21,276 nucleotides of DNA from Gordonia sp. UBA5067 (GTDB taxonomy: Bacteria; Actinomycetota; Actinomycetes; Mycobacteriales; Mycobacteriaceae): the NCBI RefSeq assembly GCF_002414845.1, contig NZ_DIAX01000012.1:366-21641 (forward strand), given 5' to 3'. Within the stretch, counting starts at the first letter, position 1. Each line of letters begins with the position of its first letter. Both the position numbers and the translations under genes were made by a program. The notes under the pieces are model-generated. The model searched no databases, was not told where the DNA came from, and saw nothing but the letters and a program-made list of their open reading frames with translations. Below, piece by piece: positions 7,693-15,648 of the stretch.

Positions 7693-9777
7693 TCAGACGC
7701 TGCGGTGAATCACCAGCGGCAGAACGGCGGACGCGCCGGCCGCGCGCAACTGCTGCGCCGCGATGGTGACCGGCCAGCCCGTCCGCGTTTCGTCGACGAC
7801 CAGGAGTACCGCTCCCGACGGCGAGCCGGGCGAGTCGATGGCATCGCGCCAATGGGCGGCCTCGGCCGCGGAGTTGGCGTCACCGGCCGGACTGCCCGGA
7901 CGTACCGAGAAGGTGCCGCCGCCGCGCCGGCCTATGCGACGGAGTTCGCCGGCGAGATCGTCGGCGAGCGTGGACCCGGTCAAACCCAGCGACCAGATCT
8001 CATTGGGACGGATTCCCGACTCGCGGCCCCACGGGCCGAGGGTCGCGACGGCCGCCTGGGTCAGTTCGTCGAGTGCGCCGGGATCGCCGCTGCGGGCGGC
8101 GGCGAGCACGTCGTGCCATTCGGGGGCATCGGCGTGGGCGAGTACTCGGCCGGGCTCGGCCGACTGATCGCGGCTGATTCGCCCGCGGGTGCCGAACGCC
8201 CCGCCCGGCCACATCTTTCGCGGTTCTAGGACCGTCGCCGCCCCCCGCAGCGCCCGAGTGATGGTTCGGACGGTGGCCTCGTCGACGTCGGCATTCCACC
8301 CGGCCCGGCCGGCGAGGCAGACGCTGCACCGACCGCAGGGCGCGGTGAGCGGGTCGTCGAGGGAAGCGGTGAGCAACTGCATCAGACAGCGCTCGCTGCG
8401 GACATAGGAGCGCATGATGTCGGCTTCCCGACGGCGGAGTGCACGAATGGCGTCGTAGTGGGGTGCGTCGTACTGCCAGGGGGCGCCGGTTCCGAACCAC
8501 CCGGCCGTGGACCGCTGCGCGGCACCGTCGACGGCGAGTTGCTTGAGCATCAAGTCGATCTTGGTGCGGCGCAGCCCGGTGTTCACCTCCAACTGCACCA
8601 CCGAGGTGGGTGCGGACTCGTCGGGCAGCGCGTCGAGCAGTGCCGTCATCTGCTGCGGATCAGGGATCGAGGCGGTGGCGAAGTACTCCCAGATGCGATC
8701 GTCGGTGCCCGAGGCGAGGAGCATGACGACTGCTGCGTCGAGTGCACGGCCGGCGCGGCCGACCTGCTGGTAGTAAGACACCGGTGACGGCGGCGATCCG
8801 AGGTGAACCACAAAGCCCAGGTCGGGCTTGTCATAGCCCATCCCCAGTGCGGAGGTGGCAATCAGGGCTTTGATCTCGTTGCGCCGCAGCGCATCCTCCA
8901 GGCGGTGCCTGGCCCCGGCATCGAGTTGCCCGGTGTAGGCGGCGACCGGATAGTCCGCCCCGCGGACAGATCTGATCGCGGCGACGAGGCGATCGGTGTC
9001 GGCGACGGTGAGTGCGTAGATGATGCCCGACCCGGGTAGCGAGTCAATGGTGTCGGTGACCCAGGCATACCGTCCGATGGGGGAAAGGCCGTCGATCACG
9101 TTGAGGTGCAAAGACTTTCGCGCAAGGGGCCCGCGCAGGACGGTTGTACCGGAGCCGAGCTGGCGGGCGACGTCGGCGGTGACCCGTTCGTTGGCGGTCG
9201 CCGTGGTGGCCAGGACGGGGGAATCCGGGTGCAATTCACGCAGTACGTCGGCGACGCGGCGATAGTCGGGCCGAAAGTCGTGGCCCCAATCGGAGATGGC
9301 GTGCGCCTCGTCGATGACGAGCAAACCCAGTCCGGCGCTGTCGGGCCCGCCGAGGGCGGCCAGCACCCGGTCGCCGAAACCCGGATTGGCCAAGCGCTCG
9401 GGGGAGACCAGGAGTACATCGATCGCGCCCGCGCGCACGGCGTCCTCGATCGCCGCCCACTCGTCGAAGTTCGAGGAGTTGATGGTCGCTGCGCGCAACC
9501 CGGCCCGGTGGGCGGCCGCCACCTGGTCGCGCATGAGTGCGAGCAGCGGTGATACCACCAGCGTCGGTCCGGCCCCGGCCGCACGGCGCAGGGCGGTACT
9601 CACCCAGTAGACCGCCGACTTCCCCCACCCCGTGGCCTGCACGACGAGAACACGGGCGCCCGGCTCGACCAGCGCCTCCACCGCGGTGAGCTGGTCGTCG
9701 CGCAGTGTCGCCGCCGGACCTGCGAGGGCCCTGATCACACGGTCGGCGGTAGCGCGTTGCCCGGGTTCCAGTGCCAT
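7693..9777 (-). CDS. RecQ-family ATP-dependent DNA helicase with PRTase-like C-terminus
   Basis: RecQ helicases unwind DNA 3'-5' in repair and recombination. This 694-residue protein has Walker A ATGWGKS (48-54), DEAH (156-159), motif III TTATAN (191-196) and motif VI YYQQVGRAGR (335-344). The RecQ zinc site is formed by Cys464, Cys481, Cys484 and Cys487. A winged-helix-like region around 380-450 lies before the zinc cysteines. There is no recognisable HRDC domain. Residues about 590-690 look like a phosphoribosyltransferase fold: PNEIWSLGLTGSTLADDLA, then AVLLVVDETRTGWP matching the PRPP-loop pattern, then LRAAGASAVLPLVI. The Trp in Walker A replaces the more usual Ala, Gly or Ser. ATG 9777 is supported by TACCGT 6 nt upstream. 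It is divergent from ltrA. The family call is secure; the PRTase-like call is from motif resemblance. Confidence 0.92.
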   Translation of the reverse strand: MALEPGQRATADRVIRALAGPAATLRDDQLTAVEALVEPGARVLVVQATGWGKSAVYWVSTALRRAAGAGPTLVVSPLLALMRDQVAAAHRAGLRAATINSSNFDEWAAIEDAVRAGAIDVLLVSPERLANPGFGDRVLAALGGPDSAGLGLLVIDEAHAISDWGHDFRPDYRRVADVLRELHPDSPVLATTATANERVTADVARQLGSGTTVLRGPLARKSLHLNVIDGLSPIGRYAWVTDTIDSLPGSGIIYALTVADTDRLVAAIRSVRGADYPVAAYTGQLDAGARHRLEDALRRNEIKALIATSALGMGYDKPDLGFVVHLGSPPSPVSYYQQVGRAGRALDAAVVMLLASGTDDRIWEYFATASIPDPQQMTALLDALPDESAPTSVVQLEVNTGLRRTKIDLMLKQLAVDGAAQRSTAGWFGTGAPWQYDAPHYDAIRALRRREADIMRSYVRSERCLMQLLTASLDDPLTAPCGRCSVCLAGRAGWNADVDEATVRTITRALRGAATVLEPRKMWPGGAFGTRGRISRDQSAEPGRVLAHADAPEWHDVLAAARSGDPGALDELTQAAVATLGPWGRESGIRPNEIWSLGLTGSTLADDLAGELRRIGRRGGGTFSVRPGSPAGDANSAAEAAHWRDAIDSPGSPSGAVLLVVDETRTGWPVTIAAQQLRAAGASAVLPLVIHRSV

Positions 9778-9783
9778 TCCTCA

Positions 9784-9789
9784 ACGGTA
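9784..9789 (-). promoter_or_regulatory. -10 box of a leaderless promoter (recQ)
   Basis: Read on the minus strand, TACCGT ends 6 nt before ATG 9777. The purine-rich TGAGGA between them abuts the ATG and is too close to act as a normal Shine-Dalgarno. Leaderless initiation is the better reading. Confidence 0.5.
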
Positions 9790-9847
9790 TCGAGTGCACC
9801 TGACACCCGCTGCGCCGGCGTGGTCGGCGCCAAACCTCGGTCGAGAC

Positions 9848-9853
9848 TAGAGT
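9848..9853 (+). promoter_or_regulatory. -10 box of a leaderless promoter (ltrA)
   Basis: TAGAGT ends 6 nt before GTG 9860, with TGCCCG in between and no Shine-Dalgarno. The divergent recQ -10 lies 58 bp away, so the two promoters share one short control region. Confidence 0.6.
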
Positions 9854-9859
9854 TGCCCG

Positions 9860-11059
9860 GTGCCCTTGCGATCACAACTGCAGCGAATGGTCGGCCGCGA
9901 TCCCGCGGAGGCCGAACGGTCCGGCAGCAGCCTGGAGGTCTTCTACGACCTCGTCTTCGTCGTGGCGTTTTCGGTGGCCTCGGCGCAGCTCGCGCACTTC
10001 GTGGCCGACGGGCACTACTTCACCGCGATCATCGCCTACACGCTGACGACCTTCGCCGCCATCTGGGCGTGGATCAACTTCGCCTGGTTCGCATCGGCCT
10101 TCGATACCGACGACTGGCTGTTTCGGTTGCTGGTCCTGATCCAGATGGTCGGGGTCGCGATCATCGCCATCGGCATCCCGCCGGCGTTCGCGTCGATCGA
10201 CGCCGGCGAGCACCCGGCGACGACGGTGCTGGTGATCGGGTACATGGTGATGCGCGTCGGCATGGTCACCCAGTGGGTGCGCGCGGGGATCGAATCGCCG
10301 ACGTACCGCCGGACCTGCTTCACCTATGCCGGCGTCACCCTCGTGGCCCAGGTCGGATGGGTGCTAGTGGCGCTGGTCCCGCTGAATCTGCGCGACACCC
10401 TGATCGCCGCCGCGGTCTGCGTGGCGATCGAGTGGGCGGGACCGCTATACGCGGAGACCAGGGTGCTCAGCACGCCGTGGAATTCGAGCCACATCGCCGA
10501 GCGGTACTCGACCCTGACCGTGATCACCCTCGGCGAGGGCGTGGTCGGAACCGTCGCGCTCCTACAGGCGATGGTCGGCCGCAACGGGTGGAGCGTGCAC
10601 ACCATCGTGCTGGGACTGGCGGCGATGGGGGTCACCTTCGCGATGTGGTGGCTCTACTTCCTGATGCCCAACGGTGAGACGCTGTGGAAGCGCCGGGAGC
10701 GATCGTTCGTCTTCGGTTACGGCAGCATCCCGGTGCTGATGGCGTGTGCCGCTGTCGGGGCCGGACTGCACGTCGTCGCCCTGTGGATCGAGCAGGAGGT
10801 ACGCATCTCCAACGTGGCAGTCGTCGCCAGTCTGGCGGTCCCGGTGGGGGTCTTCAGCCTCGGGGTCGTGGCGATGAATAGCTATCTGATGCGGGGAGAC
10901 GCGCCCATTCGATGGCGGTGGCCGGTGGCCGCGGCCGCCCTGCCGCTGGTCGCCGGTCTGATCCTCGCTGCTGCGGGGGCGCCCGTGCTGGTATGCGCCG
11001 TGGTCATCTGCCTGACCCCGGTGCTCCCGGTGATCGTCGTGGAGGCCGTCAGCGACTAG
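9860..11059 (+). CDS. ltrA: Low temperature requirement protein A (LtrA) family membrane protein
   Basis: This 399-residue polytopic membrane protein opens with the LtrA hallmark [20 protein letters not shown] at about residues 21-40. About ten hydrophobic segments follow, including [17 protein letters not shown] in the middle and a Val/Ala-rich pair at the C-terminus. LtrA was named from a Listeria gene needed for growth in the cold; its biochemical role is unknown. The start GTG 9860 fits both the family N-terminus and the -10 box 6 nt upstream. The TAG stop at 11057-11059 is also the first three bases of the purD -10 box. The family assignment is confident; the function is not established. 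Confidence 0.92.
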   Translation: MPLRSQLQRMVGRDPAEAERSGSSLEVFYDLVFVVAFSVASAQLAHFVADGHYFTAIIAYTLTTFAAIWAWINFAWFASAFDTDDWLFRLLVLIQMVGVAIIAIGIPPAFASIDAGEHPATTVLVIGYMVMRVGMVTQWVRAGIESPTYRRTCFTYAGVTLVAQVGWVLVALVPLNLRDTLIAAAVCVAIEWAGPLYAETRVLSTPWNSSHIAERYSTLTVITLGEGVVGTVALLQAMVGRNGWSVHTIVLGLAAMGVTFAMWWLYFLMPNGETLWKRRERSFVFGYGSIPVLMACAAVGAGLHVVALWIEQEVRISNVAVVASLAVPVGVFSLGVVAMNSYLMRGDAPIRWRWPVAAAALPLVAGLILAAAGAPVLVCAVVICLTPVLPVIVVEAVSD

Positions 11060-11062
11060 GCT
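11057..11062 (+). promoter_or_regulatory. purD leaderless -10 box overlapping the ltrA stop codon
   Basis: TAGGCT ends 7 nt before GTG 11070. Its first three bases are the ltrA TAG stop. No Shine-Dalgarno is present in GTGGCGC between box and start. The purD transcript therefore probably begins at the start codon. Confidence 0.6.
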
Positions 11063-11069
11063 GTGGCGC

Positions 11070-12323
11070 GTGCGCGTACTCGTCATCGGCTCGGGCGGCC
11101 GGGAACATGCCCTGCTCCTCGGATTGGTCGCCGACCCCTCGGTCGGTGAACTGTTTGTCGCCCCCGGCAACGCCGGGACCGAGGCGATCGCGACGAACCG
11201 TGCCGTCGACGTCGCCTCCGCTGTGGCGGTGGTGGCGCTGGCCCGGGAACTGGACGTGGATCTCGTCGTCATCGGCCCCGAGGTCCCGCTGGTACTGGGC
11301 GTCGCGGACGCCCTGCGCGCAGCCGGTATTGCGACCTTCGGCCCGAGCGCCGCGGCCGCGCGGATCGAGGGCTCGAAGGCGTTTGCCAAGGACGTGATGG
11401 CCGCGGCGGGGGTACGCACCGCCACCGCGGAAGTGGTCGACAACCCGGCCGCCCTCGACGCCGCCCTGGACCGGTTCGGGCCGACCTGGGTCGTCAAAGA
11501 CGACGGGTTGGCCGCGGGCAAAGGCGTCGTCGTCACCACCGATCGTGCGATCGCCCGCGATCACGCCGCAGAATGCCTGGAGTCCGGGCACCCGGTGTTG
11601 CTCGAGTCCTTCCTCGACGGCCCGGAGGTGTCCCTGTTCTGCCTCGTCGACGGGGAGACGGTGGTCCCCCTGATTCCGGCGCAGGATCACAAACGGGTGG
11701 GAAACGGTGACACCGGCCCCAACACCGGTGGCATGGGTGCGTACACCCCGTTGCCGTGGCTGCCTGCCGAGACGACCGAGCAGATTGTCGAACAAATTGT
11801 GAAACCCGTTGCCGCTGAGCTTGTTTCGCGAGGCATTCCGTTCAACGGACTGTTGTACGCGGGACTGGCGATCGGTGCCGACGGTCCGGCGGTCGTCGAG
11901 TTCAACGCGCGGTTCGGCGATCCCGAGACCCAGGCGGTGCTGGCGCTGCTGCGCTCCCCGCTCGGGCAGGCGCTGTACGCGACCGCCACCGGCACGCTCG
12001 CCAGGCTACCGCCGCTCGAATGGGCCGACGGCGCGGCGGTGACGGTGGTGCTCGCCGCCGAGAACTATCCGGGACGTCCGCGCACCGGCGACCGGATTGT
12101 CGGCGCGGAGGGCGACGGGGTCCGGCATGCCGGTACGGCACGTGACGCCGACGGGCAGATCGTCTCCGCGGGCGGGCGGGTGCTCGCCGTCGTCGGTACG
12201 GGTGCGGACCTGGCCGCTGCGCGTGCGCAGGCCTACACGCGGTTGACGGCGATCAAGCTGCCCGGCGGGCACTTCCGCAACGACATCGGGCTGGCCGCCG
12301 AGCAGGGCCACATCTCCGTCTGA
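11070..12323 (+). CDS. purD: Phosphoribosylamine-glycine ligase (GAR synthetase)
   Basis: PurD joins phosphoribosylamine and glycine with ATP to form GAR, the second step of purine synthesis. This 417-residue protein has the usual length and ATP-grasp layout. The N-terminal motif is [13 protein letters not shown], the central ATP-binding region includes [15 protein letters not shown], and the signature [10 protein letters not shown] lies near residue 216. Metal-ligand residues are in [14 protein letters not shown] 11070 is fixed by the GSGGREHA N-terminus, which begins within ten residues, and by the -10 box. It is cytoplasmic. It stands alone: the next gene is convergent, ending 18 bp away, and purB and purC have their own promoters. 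Confidence 0.97.
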   Translation: MRVLVIGSGGREHALLLGLVADPSVGELFVAPGNAGTEAIATNRAVDVASAVAVVALARELDVDLVVIGPEVPLVLGVADALRAAGIATFGPSAAAARIEGSKAFAKDVMAAAGVRTATAEVVDNPAALDAALDRFGPTWVVKDDGLAAGKGVVVTTDRAIARDHAAECLESGHPVLLESFLDGPEVSLFCLVDGETVVPLIPAQDHKRVGNGDTGPNTGGMGAYTPLPWLPAETTEQIVEQIVKPVAAELVSRGIPFNGLLYAGLAIGADGPAVVEFNARFGDPETQAVLALLRSPLGQALYATATGTLARLPPLEWADGAAVTVVLAAENYPGRPRTGDRIVGAEGDGVRHAGTARDADGQIVSAGGRVLAVVGTGADLAAARAQAYTRLTAIKLPGGHFRNDIGLAAEQGHISV

Positions 12324-12341
12324 GGCCCGGGCGATCCTCGT

Positions 12342-13316
12342 TCAGCGGGCCAGATTGCGGCCCAGGAACATCACGTGGTCGGGCATCACACTGCGCCAGT
12401 AGCGGTTGCTGTGGCCGCCCGCGCCGGAACCGAAGGCAGCCGGTGGATGCAGGTTGGCGGCCCACTGCCGGGTGTAGGTGAAGAACTGGTCGCTGCTGCC
12501 GATGGTGATCATCAACGGGATTTTGGCGAATGCATTCTGCTGGCCGAACAGTGAATTGCCCTGATAGTCCTCGAACGAGTCAAACGCCCGGGGTGGATAG
12601 GCATGGGGGTCGGCCCACAGTGCCGGCGAGCTGACCGAGACGGCCGCGACGCGGGGGGCGCCGACGAGGGCGGCCAGGCGCAGGGCGCCGAATCCACCCA
12701 TCGACCAGCCGTAGAAGCCGATGCGTTCGGTGGAGAGGTTGAGTTCGGGATTGCCGGCGAGCATCGGCAGGAACTCGTCGAGCACCATGGCGCCGGCGTC
12801 GGCGCCGTTGAGTCGCCGGTGCCAGTAGTTCGTGGTGCCGTCGACGGCGGCCAGCGCGAACGGTGGATTGCCATCCTCGACATAGGCCTGCAGGACGTTC
12901 TGCATCTGCAGTTTGCGGTTGAAGATGGTCCGCTCATTGGTGTTGAGCGCGTGGAGGACGACGACGACGGGCAGTTTGCCGGTCACGCCGTTCGGCCGCG
13001 CGACGGCCCACCGCGTCGGGCGGCCGAGCATCTTGGCGGACGCGAAGCTGCCGGTGATGATGGGCGGTCCGGGGACCGGGCGGGAGTCCTGTGTCTCGGT
13101 CGGGAGCACGTCGTCGGCCTGCCCCTTGTCGCCGAGCTCCTGCTCGGCGGCCGCGGGTTTGGTCGTTTCCGTCGTCGAACACGCGCTGATCCCGGCGAGG
13201 GCGGCGACGCCCAGTCCGCCCAGCAGGGCACTGCGCCGCGATACCAGACGTACGGAGGCGGCGTCATCGGCGGTGGCGCCGGCCGGCGGCTCGGGGGTGG
13301 GGGAGATCGCTGTCAT
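12342..13316 (-). CDS. Secreted alpha/beta-hydrolase esterase, predicted Tat lipoprotein
   Basis: This 324-residue protein starts with a Tat-like signal (SRRSALLGG, residues 26-34) followed by a hydrophobic stretch and a lipobox ISAC with lipidated Cys46. The alpha/beta-hydrolase core has the nucleophile elbow GWSMGG with Ser205. Likely Asp276 (GSSDQFF) and His302 (GGHSNRYW) complete the triad. The oxyanion segment is VVVLHALNTNE. It resembles the esterase D / antigen 85-like superfamily and the secreted esterase gene (Rv0774c) located between purD and purB in M. tuberculosis. The substrate is unknown; cell-envelope or lipid esters are plausible. ATG 13316 precedes the signal directly. TATTCT at 13328-13333 is a possible -10, giving a leader of only a few bases. 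It is divergent from the AidB-like gene. Confidence 0.9.
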   Translation of the reverse strand: MTAISPTPEPPAGATADDAASVRLVSRRSALLGGLGVAALAGISACSTTETTKPAAAEQELGDKGQADDVLPTETQDSRPVPGPPIITGSFASAKMLGRPTRWAVARPNGVTGKLPVVVVLHALNTNERTIFNRKLQMQNVLQAYVEDGNPPFALAAVDGTTNYWHRRLNGADAGAMVLDEFLPMLAGNPELNLSTERIGFYGWSMGGFGALRLAALVGAPRVAAVSVSSPALWADPHAYPPRAFDSFEDYQGNSLFGQQNAFAKIPLMITIGSSDQFFTYTRQWAANLHPPAAFGSGAGGHSNRYWRSVMPDHVMFLGRNLAR

Positions 13317-13327
13317 ATCGAGTCCAA

Positions 13328-13333
13328 AGAATA
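13328..13333 (-). promoter_or_regulatory. Possible -10 box for the esterase gene
   Basis: Read on the minus strand, TATTCT lies 11 nt before ATG 13316, predicting a 5' leader of about 4 nt. No -35 hexamer is clear. Confidence 0.35.
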
Positions 13334-13448
13334 CGTGCGGTTGCTGAAAGCACGGTGAGTACGCGCCGCGCCGGGAAAGAAGTGACAGATGGTGCGATGG
13401 GCGGGACCGAGCCGGCTGCGCGCCATCGGACTGGCGAGAACACCCGGA

Positions 13449-13454
13449 TAGACT
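13449..13454 (+). promoter_or_regulatory. -10 box for the AidB-like gene
   Basis: TAGACT, identical to the Rid gene box, lies 43 nt before the preferred GTG 13498 and 25 nt before ATG 13480. A short leader is expected. The imperfect dyad GTGA-C-TCAC (13455-13463) follows at once. Nothing else stands out in the 181-bp divergent gap. Confidence 0.45.
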
Positions 13455-13497
13455 GTGACTCACGTCCCAATTGCCGCAGATGAAAACCAGGTGCGTC

Positions 13498-15126
13498 GTG
13501 CAGCCGAACCACACCGTCACCAACCAAGTACCCCCGCTGGAGGGCTACGATGTGGCCGACTATCCGGCCATCACCGAGTACCTCGGTCGGGCCGGAGCGG
13601 CGGAAGCGCTGCCCGACCTGCATGAACTCGGCCGGATGGCGGGGTCGCCGGAGTGGATCACCGTGGGCGACCTCGCCGAGGAGCACCCGCCCATCCTCGA
13701 AACCCACGATCGTTACGGCAACCGCATCGACCTCGTGCGCTATGACCCCGCCTATCACCGGCTGATGGATGCGGCGGTTGCGCACGGCTTGGCCGGCCGG
13801 CCCTGGGCAACCGGAGACCCGCATGCACACCTGGTGCGGTCGGCGAAGTTCGGTGTGTGGGCGGCGGTCGATGCCGGGCACGGCTGCCCGATCTCGATGA
13901 CGTACGCGGTCGTCCCGGCCTTGCGCCACAACTTGGACCTGGCCGCCCGATACGAGCCCGGCCTCACCTCGCTGCACTATCAGCCCGAAATGATCGTGCC
14001 CACCGCGAAGCGCGGCTTGATCGCCGGCATGTCGATGACCGAGAAGCAAGGGGGCTCGGATGTGCGCGCGAATACGACGGTGGCCCGCAGTCAGGCCGAC
14101 GGCAGTTTCCTCATCACCGGACACAAATGGTTCACCTCGGCGCCCAACTCCGATGTGCTGTTGGTTCTGGCGCAGACGCACGAAGGCCTGTCGTGCTTCT
14201 TCGTCCCGCGCATCCTGCCCGACGGATCGCGAAACGCCATCTTCTTGCAGCGCCTCAAGGACAAGCTCGGCAACCATTCCAACGCCAGCAGTGAGGTCGA
14301 GTACGACGAGGCCGTCGGGTGGATGATCGGCGAGCCCGGCCGTGGCGTGCGAACCATCATCGAGATGGTCAACATGACCCGGCTCGACTGCGCGACCGCC
14401 TCGGCAGCGCTCATGCGCAACGGCACCACCGCCGCGGCGCACCATGTCGCGTACCGCCGTGCCTTCGGTGTCGCGCTCGTCGACCAACCGCTGATGCGCA
14501 ACGTGGTTGCCGATCTGCACGTCGAGGCCGAAGCGGCGACCCTGACCGCATTGTGGCTGGCCGATCTCACCGACCGTGCGCTGGTCGACGAGCAGTCCGC
14601 CCAGCTGCGTCGCATCAGCCTTGCGATCAGCAAGTATTTCATCTGCAAGCGCGCCCCCATGCACGCCGCCGAGGCGCTGGAATGCTTGGGCGGCAACGGC
14701 TACGTCGAGGATTCGCGGATGCCGCGCCTGTTCCGGGAATCCCCGCTGATGTCGATCTGGGAAGGGTCGGGCAACGTTGCCGCGCTGGACGCGCTGCGCG
14801 CGATCGGCCGTGAGCCGCAGACCCTCGCCGCCCTCTTGGACGAGTTCGATTCCGCCGTCGGCGCCGATCGCGCATACGACGAAGCCGTGGCCGCGGTCAA
14901 GGATTCGCTAGGCGATACAGAGTCGCTCGAATACCGGGCCCGCCACCTCGTCGGGCGGTTGGCGGCACTGCTCTCCGCCTCGCTCCTGATCCGCTACGGC
15001 CACCCCGCGGTGGCCGACGCCTACGTCCGCAGCCGTCTCGACGGCTCGTGGGGTGCGGTATTCGGCACCCTGCCCGGCGGCGTCGACACCGCGGCGCTGA
15101 TCTCCCGTGCCACGCCCAAGCTCTGA
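13498..15126 (+). CDS. AidB-like acyl-CoA dehydrogenase family protein
   Basis: This protein of about 542 residues has nearly the same length as E. coli AidB (541). It carries AidB-specific blocks: HTVTNQVPPLEGYD at the N-terminus, GMSMTEKQGGSDVRANTT (177-194), LGNHSNASSEVEYD, and LGGNGYVEDSRMPRLFRESP followed by IWEGSGNV with Glu422. AidB is a flavoprotein that binds DNA and is induced by alkylation in E. coli; its enzymatic role remains unclear. Whether this homologue acts in repair or as an ordinary acyl-CoA dehydrogenase cannot be told from sequence. Start GTG 13498 is preferred because homology begins immediately and AGG lies 7 nt upstream. ATG 13480 or TTG 13471 are in-frame alternatives. 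A strong hairpin follows the stop. Confidence 0.9.
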   Translation: MQPNHTVTNQVPPLEGYDVADYPAITEYLGRAGAAEALPDLHELGRMAGSPEWITVGDLAEEHPPILETHDRYGNRIDLVRYDPAYHRLMDAAVAHGLAGRPWATGDPHAHLVRSAKFGVWAAVDAGHGCPISMTYAVVPALRHNLDLAARYEPGLTSLHYQPEMIVPTAKRGLIAGMSMTEKQGGSDVRANTTVARSQADGSFLITGHKWFTSAPNSDVLLVLAQTHEGLSCFFVPRILPDGSRNAIFLQRLKDKLGNHSNASSEVEYDEAVGWMIGEPGRGVRTIIEMVNMTRLDCATASAALMRNGTTAAAHHVAYRRAFGVALVDQPLMRNVVADLHVEAEAATLTALWLADLTDRALVDEQSAQLRRISLAISKYFICKRAPMHAAEALECLGGNGYVEDSRMPRLFRESPLMSIWEGSGNVAALDALRAIGREPQTLAALLDEFDSAVGADRAYDEAVAAVKDSLGDTESLEYRARHLVGRLAALLSASLLIRYGHPAVADAYVRSRLDGSWGAVFGTLPGGVDTAALISRATPKL

Positions 15127-15134
15127 GTCAACCA

Positions 15135-15159
15135 AACGCACCGCGGTCAGCGGTGCGTT
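15135..15159 (+). terminator. 10-bp perfect hairpin after the AidB-like gene
   Basis: AACGCACCGC (15135-15144) and GCGGTGCGTT (15150-15159) pair perfectly around a 5-nt loop, starting 8 bp after the stop. This suits termination without a long T-tract. Its last base is also the first base of the next gene's -10 box, so it could also act as an operator. Confidence 0.55.
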
Positions 15160-15164
15160 AGCCT
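15159..15164 (+). promoter_or_regulatory. -10 box for the small secreted protein gene
   Basis: TAGCCT is placed to start a transcript near 15171, leaving a leader of about 25 nt. That leader contains the Shine-Dalgarno GAAAGGA at about 15182-15188, before GTG 15196. Confidence 0.45.
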
Positions 15165-15195
15165 TGGGCGCAACCCGGTACGAAAGGACTCCCCA

Positions 15196-15597
15196 GTGGG
15201 ATACACCGCCACCTCGATCAGGGTCGCGGTTGTCGCGGCCGCCGTCCTCGTCTCCGGCGCGCTCGGCGCCGCCGACGGCTATGCGGTGCCCAGTGCGCGA
15301 GTCGACCCGGGCGTGGGCTTCTCGTCGAATGCGTACGGCACCGGCTGCAGCTATTCGATGACGGTTCCGGTGAACGCCTCGGGCAAGGTCACCTTCTGGG
15401 ACAAGAAGCCCGGCGAGAATCCGCCGATCTACATCGGCTCGGCCGACGCGGTCGGCGCAATCGCCGCGGTGACCTGGGTCCCCCAGCGCGAGGGCATCCG
15501 GCAGATCTATGCCGTGCAGGGCGGCAAACGGTCGAATTACACCATCGCACGAGTACATCGCGGCTACGGCTCCGGCGGGTATTGCTTCGCCCTGTAG
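15196..15597 (+). CDS. Small secreted protein with one likely disulfide
   Basis: This 133-residue protein is not assigned to a named family. Residues 1-30 form a clear Sec signal peptide: Arg9, then VAVVAAAVLVSGALGAA, with likely cleavage after DGYA (Ala30). The mature part of about 103 residues is rich in beta-prone segments (CSYSMTVPVN, KVTFWDK, AVTWVPQREGIRQIYAVQ). It has just two cysteines, Cys51 and Cys130, which probably bridge the ends. The overall look is of a small immunoglobulin-like or beta-sandwich exported protein of the kind common in Gordonia and mycobacteria. GTG 15196 has GAAAGGA 7 nt upstream. It lies between two hairpins, so it is a monocistronic unit. The function is unknown. 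Confidence 0.82.
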   Translation: MGYTATSIRVAVVAAAVLVSGALGAADGYAVPSARVDPGVGFSSNAYGTGCSYSMTVPVNASGKVTFWDKKPGENPPIYIGSADAVGAIAAVTWVPQREGIRQIYAVQGGKRSNYTIARVHRGYGSGGYCFAL

Positions 15598-15604
15598 TGG
15601 CAAC

Positions 15605-15627
15605 GCCGTGGCCGAAACGGCCACGGC
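15605..15627 (+). terminator. 10-bp perfect hairpin after the small secreted protein gene
   Basis: GCCGTGGCCG and CGGCCACGGC form a perfect 10-bp stem with an AAA loop, starting 7 bp after the stop. No T-tract follows. It is the best-formed intrinsic-terminator-like element in the window. Confidence 0.55.
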
Positions 15628-15648
15628 ACCCGGTGTCACTTTGGCACG

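Noticed and set aside
10562..11539. 325-codon open frame antisense to ltrA and purD
   Set aside because: Low-complexity Ala/Thr/Ser-rich sequence, antisense to two clear genes.
12324..12351. GGCCCG/CGGGCC inverted repeat between purD and the esterase gene
   Set aside because: A 6-bp stem with a 16-nt loop is too weak to call a terminator.
13455..13463. GTGA-C-TCAC dyad next to the AidB-like gene promoter
   Set aside because: A short palindrome in a single copy; insufficient for an operator call.
13264..14664. 466-codon open frame antisense to the AidB-like gene
   Set aside because: The plus-strand frame carries the full AidB motif set; the antisense frame is a shadow.
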